DNA from: JAJKIP01 sp040509055
Lineage (GTDB): Bacteria > Bacteroidota > Bacteroidia > Chitinophagales > Chitinophagaceae
Length of the DNA stretch: 8,417 bases
Assembly (NCBI GenBank): GCA_040509055.1
Contig: JBEVLT010000304.1
Location: 1-8,417 of the forward strand
Reading direction: 5' to 3'
Shown here: positions 1 through 4,957 of the stretch, piece by piece
Layout of the letters: every line of letters begins with the position of its first letter
How positions within the stretch are numbered: position 1 is the first letter of the stretch
Translations under genes and position numbers: made by a program
Notes under the pieces: generated by a model
Told to the model about the DNA's origin: nothing
Database searches by the model: none
What the model saw: only the letters and a program-made list of their open reading frames with translations

Positions 1-33
1 CAGAGCTCTGCCTAGCCACTCGGCCACAGGACC
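1..33 (-). tRNA. Partial tRNA, probably tRNA-Cys(GCA); 5' part only
   Basis: Read on the minus strand, the first 33 bases form the 5' part of a tRNA. They give a 7-nt acceptor strand GGTCCTG, the TG linker, a short D arm GCC...GGC with the conserved A14, the GG pair in the loop, and an anticodon 5' strand GAGCT. The loop then begins C32-T33-G34 and is cut by the window edge. Only G34 of the anticodon is visible, so identity is inferred. The 3-bp D stem with a non-pairing 13/22 position and the overall wording resemble Bacteroidota tRNA-Cys. Other G34 tRNAs are possible. The 3' half, including the acceptor complement, lies outside the window. Confidence 0.72.
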
Positions 34-50
34 GTTTTTCAAAACCGGTG

Positions 51-68
51 CGAAAATAGCTAATTTCG
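51..68. promoter_or_regulatory. Near-palindromic divergent promoter/operator candidate between tRNA and nucleoside phosphorylase
   Basis: CGAAAATAGCTAATTTCG is an 18-bp dyad in which eight of nine base pairs are symmetric (only A56/A63 mismatch). It sits between the divergent tRNA and the phosphorylase gene. Its right half, TAATTTCG (61-68), is one base from the Bacteroidota -7 consensus TAnnTTTG on the plus strand. A TTTC at 37-40, 20 nt upstream, could be a weak -33 element. Its left half reads TATTTTCG on the minus strand, 17 nt before the tRNA 5' end, but I see no good -33 box there. It may be back-to-back -7 elements, a regulator site, or chance. Confidence 0.4.
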
Positions 69-121
69 TGCAAATAGTATTATCTACTGATAAACAGGTG
101 CCTGTCACCTACCTGAACCAT

Positions 122-1000
122 ATGAACCGCATAGCAGAATCAGAACTGATCATCAACCCCCGCGGAGCAGTGTACCACCTGGACCTGTGCCCCGGGGAGA
201 TCGCCGGCACGGTCATCACCGTCGGCGACCCCGACCGTGTGAAAGAAGTGAGCAAACACTTCGACTCCATCGAAGTGACGGCGCAGCACCGCGAATTCAT
301 CAGCCATACCGGCTACATAGGCGGCAAGCGGTTGACCGTGCTGTCCTCCGGCATCGGGCCTGACAATATCGATATCGTGATGAACGAACTGGATGCGCTG
401 GTGAACATTGATTTCGAAACCCGCCGGGTAAAACCCGAGCTGACCGCGCTCAACATCGTGCGGCTCGGCACGTCCGGCTCGCTGCAGGCCGATATACCGG
501 TAGACGCGTTCGTGGCCTCCACGCACGGGCTGGGCATCGATAACCTGCTGAACTTTTACCGCCTGGAGCAGAACGAAGAGGAAAACCAGCTGCTTCACTC
601 CTTCGTCACCCATACGCAGATGCACGGCCAGGCCAGCTACCCCTACATCAGCGGTGCATCCGGCTCCCTGATCAAGCATTTCGTAACCCACTTCCACCAG
701 GGCATCACCGTCACCTGTCCCGGCTTTTACGGTCCGCAGGGCCGCGTGCTGCGTCTCGGCATCCGCAACCCCGACCTGATAGCCCGGCTCACCGATTTCA
801 GCTTCGGCCAGCACCGCATCTCCAATTTCGAAATGGAAACCTCGGCCATCTACGGCCTTGGCAGGCTGCTGGGCCACCATTGCCTGGCGCTGAACGCCAT
901 CGTGGCCAACCGTATTACCAAAGAATTTTCCAAAGACGGGAAGGCCGCCGTGGAAAAACTGATCGTCACCTTCCTGGAAACATTTTCCGCCAATATCTGA
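122..1000 (+). CDS. Nucleoside phosphorylase, uridine phosphorylase type
   Basis: A cytosolic enzyme of pyrimidine salvage that should cleave uridine with phosphate to uracil and ribose-1-phosphate. The 292-residue protein carries the NP-I family signatures in order: phosphate loop GDPDRV at 35-40, HREF at 56-59 (R57 matching the phosphate arginine supplied by the neighbouring subunit), SSGIGP 75-80, RLGTSGS 114-120 (R114 and T117 for phosphate/ribose), FYGPQGR 202-208, and FEMET 246-250 (ribose-binding Glu-Met-Glu). Q206 and R208 align with the uracil-recognising Gln and Arg of E. coli Udp, so uridine is favoured over purine substrates. It is longer than E. coli Udp (253 aa), as in Bacteroidota homologues. 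I chose ATG 122. An in-frame GTG at 68 would add 18 residues but lies inside the candidate promoter, and family similarity begins at the ATG. The gene is followed after 8 nt by dapF. Confidence 0.9.
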   Translation: MNRIAESELIINPRGAVYHLDLCPGEIAGTVITVGDPDRVKEVSKHFDSIEVTAQHREFISHTGYIGGKRLTVLSSGIGPDNIDIVMNELDALVNIDFETRRVKPELTALNIVRLGTSGSLQADIPVDAFVASTHGLGIDNLLNFYRLEQNEEENQLLHSFVTHTQMHGQASYPYISGASGSLIKHFVTHFHQGITVTCPGFYGPQGRVLRLGIRNPDLIARLTDFSFGQHRISNFEMETSAIYGLGRLLGHHCLALNAIVANRITKEFSKDGKAAVEKLIVTFLETFSANI

Positions 1001-1008
1001 ATCGACGC

Positions 1009-1791
1009 ATGAACATTCAATTCACTAAATACCATGGTACCGGCAATGATTTCATCATCCTGGACAACCGCGACAACCGCTACGCGGCCCTCACCAACGA
1101 CCAGGTAAAACACCTGTGCGACCGCCACATGGGTATCGGCGCCGATGGACTGATGCTGTTGAATGAAAAACAGGGCTACGACTTTGAAATGAAATACTAC
1201 AATGCCGACGGCCGCGAGAGCACCATGTGCGGCAATGGCGGGCGATGCCTGGTGAAATTTGCCTACCGCCTCGGCATCCATCGCAGCGAATACCGGTTCC
1301 TGGCCGTGGACGGCGAACACCGCGCGGAAATAGATACCGACGACACCGTGTCGCTGAAAATGATCGACGTGGACAATATCAAAAAAGCACATGGCGATTT
1401 CATCCTCAACACCGGGTCGCCGCACTATGTAAAGCTGGTACAGCACCTCGCCGATATGGACGTGTATGCCAAAGGCCACGAGATCCGCTACAGCAAAGAT
1501 TTTGAGCAGGAAGGCATCAACGTGAACTTCGTGGAGCAGACGGGTGAAGACAAGATAACCGTGCGTACCTATGAGCGTGGGGTGGAAGACGAAACCTGGT
1601 CCTGCGGCACCGGCGTGGTGGCATCGGCACTGGTCTGCTACCACAACGAGAACGGCTTTAACGAAGTAGAAGTAAAAACCCTGGGTGGTAAGCTCAGCGT
1701 GGAATTTGACCGGCTTGACGAAGACAAATATGTGAACATCTGGCTGTCCGGCCCGGCCGAACAGGTCTTTACCGGAACCATCAGCCTGTAA
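1009..1791 (+). CDS. dapF: Diaminopimelate epimerase DapF
   Basis: Cofactor-independent epimerase that converts LL-diaminopimelate to meso-diaminopimelate in the cytosol, supplying lysine biosynthesis and the peptidoglycan cross-linking residue. The 260-residue protein shows the full family pattern. GTGNDFI is at 10-16. The first catalytic cysteine C74 lies in MCGNGGRC, and the second, C209, in WSCGTG. These are the thiol/thiolate pair that exchange the alpha proton. The substrate-binding stretches NTGSPHYV (134-141) and ERGVEDET (199-206) are present. Length is normal for the family. ATG 1009 puts residue 1 directly before the conserved first strand. The frame is open further upstream, but that part overlaps the phosphorylase gene in another frame and has no family similarity. 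The gene is 8 nt downstream of the phosphorylase and 3 nt before the next start, so co-transcription is very likely. Both cysteines are intact, so activity is expected. Confidence 0.97.
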   Translation: MNIQFTKYHGTGNDFIILDNRDNRYAALTNDQVKHLCDRHMGIGADGLMLLNEKQGYDFEMKYYNADGRESTMCGNGGRCLVKFAYRLGIHRSEYRFLAVDGEHRAEIDTDDTVSLKMIDVDNIKKAHGDFILNTGSPHYVKLVQHLADMDVYAKGHEIRYSKDFEQEGINVNFVEQTGEDKITVRTYERGVEDETWSCGTGVVASALVCYHNENGFNEVEVKTLGGKLSVEFDRLDEDKYVNIWLSGPAEQVFTGTISL

Positions 1792-1794
1792 ATC

Positions 1795-2361
1795 ATGCCG
1801 GGTCACCTGAGCCTTGCCGAAACCGCGCAGCAGCTGCAAAACGCTGCAGAGCAACTGGCAGGCTATTGCACCGCATTAAGCAACGAAGCTTTCTTTTGGC
1901 AGCCGGCAGGTAAATGGTCGGCTGCGCAACAGGTGAAGCACCTGGTGACGGCCACGAAGACGGCTCAATACGCCTTTGTACTCCCCAAATTCATTGTTCG
2001 CCTTGCAGGCGGCAAACCCAACCGCCCTTCCCGCCCCTTCGATGAGCTGGCGGTCAACTACCAGTTGAAGCTGGCCCGCGGCGGCAAGGCCAGCCGGCGT
2101 TATGTTCCCAAACCGGTCGCTGCCGGGTATGGCAAAGAACGATTGATCCGCGAGTTCAGAACTGCCATGCACCGCTTGATTTCGGCACTGCAGGAGAGAT
2201 GGCAGGAGCACCAGGCAGATGCTTATATCGTACCCCATCCCCTGCTGGGAAAGATCACGCTGCGGGAACTGTGCTACTTTACCATTTTTCATACGCACCA
2301 TCACCTGCACAGCATTGCCGCGCTCACCGGCCCCTTGTCGCCAGGCTCAGCAGCAGTATAA
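1795..2361 (+). CDS. DinB-like (DinB/YfiT superfamily) putative metal-dependent protein
   Basis: A 188-residue soluble, largely helical protein of the DinB/YfiT four-helix-bundle superfamily. Members bind a divalent metal through three histidines, and several are thiol transferases or of unknown role. Visible signs are an N-terminal helix leading to W35-QPAGKWSAAQQVKHL, where H49 fits the first metal ligand, and a last helix with FHTHHHLHS, where H166 and H170 form the HxxxH pair. H168, H169 and H172 enrich the cluster. The arrangement is that of the DinB_2-type family. The substrate cannot be read from the sequence, and a link to DNA damage should not be assumed from the name. The ATG is 3 nt after the dapF stop, which suggests translational coupling. 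The 41-nt spacer that follows holds the corA promoter. Confidence 0.75.
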   Translation: MPGHLSLAETAQQLQNAAEQLAGYCTALSNEAFFWQPAGKWSAAQQVKHLVTATKTAQYAFVLPKFIVRLAGGKPNRPSRPFDELAVNYQLKLARGGKASRRYVPKPVAAGYGKERLIREFRTAMHRLISALQERWQEHQADAYIVPHPLLGKITLRELCYFTIFHTHHHLHSIAALTGPLSPGSAAV

Positions 2362-2389
2362 TTTCTCTACCTGTTCCACCGGCCGCCCC

Positions 2390-2397
2390 TACCTTTG
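2390..2397 (+). promoter_or_regulatory. Bacteroidota -7 promoter element upstream of corA
   Basis: TACCTTTG matches the TAnnTTTG -7 consensus exactly and ends 5 nt before the corA ATG at 2403. The transcription start should fall at or within a base or two of the ATG, giving a leaderless or near-leaderless mRNA. No convincing -33 TTTG is seen at 17-23 nt upstream (a TTTC at 2362-2365 is 24 nt away). It indicates that corA can be transcribed separately from the genes before it. Confidence 0.65.
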
Positions 2398-2402
2398 CCG
2401 CG

Positions 2403-3341
2403 ATGATCCAGTATTTCAAAAATATCAACCACCAGACGGTGGAGATCGATAAGCCGGAAGACGGCTCCTGGGTCAATGTATTACCCCCGCTGAAGCAGGA
2501 AGAATTCTCCGACCTGGCCGAAAAGCTGGAGATACCACTCGACTTCCTCACCGACTCGCTGGACATCGACGAACGGAGCCGCTTTGAAAAGGAAGACAAC
2601 GTAAAGCTGATCGTGATCAAAACGCCGACGGAGAACAATTCGTTCAACGACAGCGACGCGTATTACATCACCATCCCGATCTGCATTATCCTGACGCACA
2701 ACCAGATCCTGACGGTAAATTCGTTCGAGAACACGGCGATCAAAAAATTTCTGAGCACCTTCCAAAACCGCCAGGCGGACAAGAAGAACATGATGGTGCT
2801 GAAGATATTCGAAAAAGTGGTGCAGAACTTCATGGACCACCTGAAGGAGATCAACCAGCGGCGCAATACCTACGAGCAAAAACTATACGACGCCAGCAAA
2901 AACGAGCACCTGCTGGAGCTGATGCGGATCCAGAAAAGCCTGGTATACTTCGTAACGGCCCTGCGCTCCAACGAGCTGGTGTTTATGAAAATGGAGCGTA
3001 CCAATTTCCTCGGAATGAACGACGAGGAAAAGGAATTTCTCGAAGACCTGATCGTAGACAATTCGCAGGCCCTGGAGATGGCGAATATCTATACCAACAT
3101 CCTCAGCAGCACCCTCGATGCCTTTGCCAGCATCATTGCCAACAACCAGAACCAGGTGCTGAAACGCCTGGCCGTGATCACCATCGTGCTCACCTTCCCG
3201 ATGCTGATCGCCAGCATCTTCGGGATGAACGTGCCCAGCGGGTTCGAGCATTCCCGGTATGCCTTTTACATCGTCGTGTTCCTGTCGCTTGTGATATCGC
3301 TTACCGTAGGCCTGTTATTCCTTCGCAAAAAAATATTCTAA
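2403..3341 (+). CDS. corA: CorA-family magnesium transporter
   Basis: Homopentameric inner-membrane channel for Mg2+ (Co2+/Ni2+ in some members) with a large cytosolic gating domain. The 312-residue protein has the CorA layout: an N-terminal alpha/beta domain (about 1-130), a long charged helical region forming the funnel (about 130-245), then two C-terminal membrane helices (about 246-263 and 279-296). The signature G264-M265-N266 follows the first helix and forms the selectivity filter at the pore mouth, here as FGMNVP rather than the common YGMNP. A positively charged end, RKKIF, follows TM2, as expected for a cytosolic C-terminus. ATG 2403 is chosen because the frame upstream overlaps the DinB-like gene and a -7 element ends 5 nt before it. 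The Nudix gene starts 8 nt downstream, so it is probably co-transcribed. A second GMN string at 204-206 lies in the cytosolic helix and is not part of the pore. Confidence 0.94.
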   Translation: MIQYFKNINHQTVEIDKPEDGSWVNVLPPLKQEEFSDLAEKLEIPLDFLTDSLDIDERSRFEKEDNVKLIVIKTPTENNSFNDSDAYYITIPICIILTHNQILTVNSFENTAIKKFLSTFQNRQADKKNMMVLKIFEKVVQNFMDHLKEINQRRNTYEQKLYDASKNEHLLELMRIQKSLVYFVTALRSNELVFMKMERTNFLGMNDEEKEFLEDLIVDNSQALEMANIYTNILSSTLDAFASIIANNQNQVLKRLAVITIVLTFPMLIASIFGMNVPSGFEHSRYAFYIVVFLSLVISLTVGLLFLRKKIF

Positions 3342-3349
3342 CCCCTTTT

Positions 3350-3823
3350 ATGCAGCTTTTCAATATCCGCGTGTACGGCATCCTGGTGAACGATCAAAAA
3401 CAGGTGCTGGTCAGCGACGAGTTTATCCGTGGTAACTATTACACCAAGTTTCCCGGCGGCGGGCTGGAGTTTGGCGAGGGCACCCGCGACTGCCTGAAGC
3501 GGGAAATGAAAGAAGAGATGGACCTGGAAGTGGAAGTGGGCGAGCATTTGTACACCACCGACTTTTTCCAGATGTCCGCCTTCAACCCGCAGCACCAGAT
3601 CGTGTCTATTTATTACCTGGTCAAGGCATTGGAGCCCATCAAAGCGCCGTTGCGCACCCAGCTCTTCGACTTCGACGAACAGCAGCTGGCCGTGTATGAA
3701 AAGACCGGCGAAACCGAGACCTTCCGGTTTATCGGCTGGGACGAGTTTTCCGAGGCGAGCGTAACGCTGCCTATCGACAAAGTGGTGGCCCGGCTGGTGA
3801 AGGAACAGGGTATCCGGCTCTAA
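3350..3823 (+). CDS. Nudix hydrolase
   Basis: A 157-residue cytosolic pyrophosphohydrolase of the Nudix superfamily, which cleaves nucleoside diphosphates linked to another moiety with Mg2+ or Mn2+. The Nudix box spans residues 37-59 with G37, E43, R51, E52, E55 and E56 in place, so the metal-binding glutamates are intact. The usual glycine near the box end is D58. An N-terminal strand (about 1-20) and a C-terminal W125-DEF turn complete the fold. The box does not reveal the substrate. The gene starts 8 nt after the corA stop and probably shares its transcript. Its TAA interlocks with the TAG of the gene on the opposite strand (shared bases 3820-3823), so the two transcripts must read into each other unless termination is very local. 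Confidence 0.9.
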   Translation: MQLFNIRVYGILVNDQKQVLVSDEFIRGNYYTKFPGGGLEFGEGTRDCLKREMKEEMDLEVEVGEHLYTTDFFQMSAFNPQHQIVSIYYLVKALEPIKAPLRTQLFDFDEQQLAVYEKTGETETFRFIGWDEFSEASVTLPIDKVVARLVKEQGIRL

Positions 3824-4620
3824 TCATCCCGCATGGCAGCCCGTTTCATTTCTGCAGCCGTATCCCTGCCAAGATAACCCTCGATCCAGCTATGGACCAG
3901 GTAGATCACCGGTGTAAGCACGATCGCCACGATGAACTTGTAGATATAATTCACGACGCCGACCGCGATAAAAAGGCTGAACGGCCATACAAAATCATCC
4001 CCGGACCGGTTGACGCGCGTGCCGACATAAAAGGCGATAAACAGTACCACGAAGCTGTCGATAAACTGCGAGATGAGCGTAGACCCGGTGGCCCTGAGCC
4101 AGATTCGCTTTTCACCGGTTATCCTTTTTATTTTGTGAAAAATAAATACGTCGATCAGCTGCCCGAGAATAAAGGCGGTGAGCGATCCGATGATGATAAA
4201 TCCACCCTGGCCGAGTATGCTGTTGTACGCCTTGCTCATATCAGGCACCCCGCTGCCCTGCTTGCCGGTGACAAAGAAATCGGCCGGTACCAGCTTCATG
4301 GCGCCATAAAAAACCAGGAACGCAAAGGCGATAAGCCCGGCCGTGAGGTATGACAGGAAGCGTACGCCTTTCATGCCATAATATTCGTTGATGATATCGG
4401 TCATGATAAAAACCACCGGCCACAACAATACACCAGCGGTCAGGTTGACCGAAAGATCGTTGCCGAGCAGGTGAATATGGAGCGGTTCGAGACCCAGCGT
4501 TTTTTCCAGCGAAAAGATCTTGACCCCGATGATCTCGGCGATGAGCGCATTGGCGATAAAGAATCCGCCCAGTACCAGGAACAGGCGGGTCGGTTTATTT
4601 TTGATGATAGTATGGATCAT
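3820..4620 (-). CDS. Queuosine precursor transporter (YhhQ/QPTR, VUT family, DUF165)
   Basis: Integral membrane importer of queuosine precursors (preQ0, preQ1 or queuine, depending on the lineage) used to modify the wobble base of G34 tRNAs. The 266-residue protein has about six membrane helices (roughly 12-33, 58-74, 87-110, 130-153, 182-201, 211-240). It carries the family motifs TDIINEYYG at 74-82, GQLIDVFIF 143-151 and STLISQFIDS 180-189. It is longer than E. coli YhhQ (221 aa), mainly through an N-terminal loop (about 36-58) and a charged C-terminal tail, as I recall for Bacteroidota members. The exact substrate cannot be told from sequence. ATG 4620 lies inside the end of the preceding gene (26-nt overlap), implying translational coupling. 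Its stop overlaps the convergent Nudix stop. Confidence 0.9.
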   Translation of the reverse strand: MIHTIIKNKPTRLFLVLGGFFIANALIAEIIGVKIFSLEKTLGLEPLHIHLLGNDLSVNLTAGVLLWPVVFIMTDIINEYYGMKGVRFLSYLTAGLIAFAFLVFYGAMKLVPADFFVTGKQGSGVPDMSKAYNSILGQGGFIIIGSLTAFILGQLIDVFIFHKIKRITGEKRIWLRATGSTLISQFIDSFVVLFIAFYVGTRVNRSGDDFVWPFSLFIAVGVVNYIYKFIVAIVLTPVIYLVHSWIEGYLGRDTAAEMKRAAMRDD

Positions 4621-4903
4621 TGAAATAAAATATATACATGATAAGAATGAGGAGGAAAAACAGGTTGGCTGTGACCAGCCAGGTGGGTACGTAAACCGCC
4701 AGCCTTTTTTTGACCAGCAATACCCCCAGGTAACAAAGATTGACCACCGGCACCACGATGGCCCCGATGAAATACCCGATAATGATAATGGTGGATACGG
4801 CTACCTGGTCGCCGGCCCAGTTGCGGATGAGCAAAGACACGGACAGGAGGAAAAAAATACCGCAGATAAAGGCCAGCCGGGACAAAAATAATAACCAGCG
4901 CAT
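4595..4903 (-). CDS. Small three-helix membrane protein of unknown function
   Basis: A 102-residue hydrophobic protein I do not recognise. It has three predicted membrane helices, about 5-26, 34-63 (long) and 72-94, with short loops. A basic VKKR at 64-67 marks a probable cytosolic side between helices 2 and 3, and the tail ends FNDPYYHQK. There is no cleavable signal peptide motif or lipobox. It is first in a two-gene minus-strand unit and overlaps the queuosine-precursor transporter start by 26 nt, so the two are almost certainly translated together. Coding is supported by the consistently hydrophobic frame, the fit between a divergent spacer and the overlap, and the lack of a better frame. 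It could be an accessory subunit or simply an unrelated neighbour. Confidence 0.7.
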   Translation of the reverse strand: MRWLLFLSRLAFICGIFFLLSVSLLIRNWAGDQVAVSTIIIIGYFIGAIVVPVVNLCYLGVLLVKKRLAVYVPTWLVTANLFFLLILIMYIFYFNDPYYHQK

Positions 4904-4917
4904 AGGTGGATTTTCGT

Positions 4918-4936
4918 CTAAAATAGCATTATTTTG
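4918..4936. promoter_or_regulatory. Dyad with back-to-back -7-like elements in the divergent spacer
   Basis: The 54-nt spacer between the divergent starts at 4903 and 4958 contains a perfect inverted repeat, AAAATA (4920-4925) and TATTTT (4930-4935), around GCAT. On the plus strand TTATTTTG (4929-4936) is one base from TAnnTTTG and sits 21 nt before the yfhO-like ATG. On the minus strand TATTTTAG (4925-4918) is also one base off and sits 14 nt before the start at 4903, with a TTG at 4951-4949 spaced 23 nt as a possible -33. A bidirectional promoter is the simplest reading. Confidence 0.4.
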
Positions 4937-4957
4937 TCACCTTAATATCAACGTTCT

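Noticed and set aside
32..47. CCGTTTTTCAAAACCG as a hairpin upstream of the tRNA
   Set aside because: The stem has a mismatch near its base and only a two-base loop, so it is not a credible terminator or structured leader.
140..880. Long open frame (246 codons) on the minus strand inside the nucleoside phosphorylase gene
   Set aside because: It is a mirror of the well-supported plus-strand gene with strong third-position bias. Its translation shows no domain and a Val/His/Asp-rich composition typical of antisense shadows.
850..1854. 334-codon minus-strand frame across dapF
   Set aside because: dapF has all catalytic motifs on the plus strand. The antisense translation has no recognisable family pattern.
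2357..2362. TATAAT, an exact E. coli-type -10 box, overlapping the stop of the DinB-like gene
   Set aside because: Bacteroidota primary sigma factors use TAnnTTTG instead. A proper element of that type lies 28 nt downstream, and no -35 box accompanies this one.
3000..3030. Second GMN motif in the CorA protein (residues 204-206) as a possible duplicated pore signature
   Set aside because: It lies in a charged cytosolic helix with no adjacent membrane segment, so it is a chance tripeptide.
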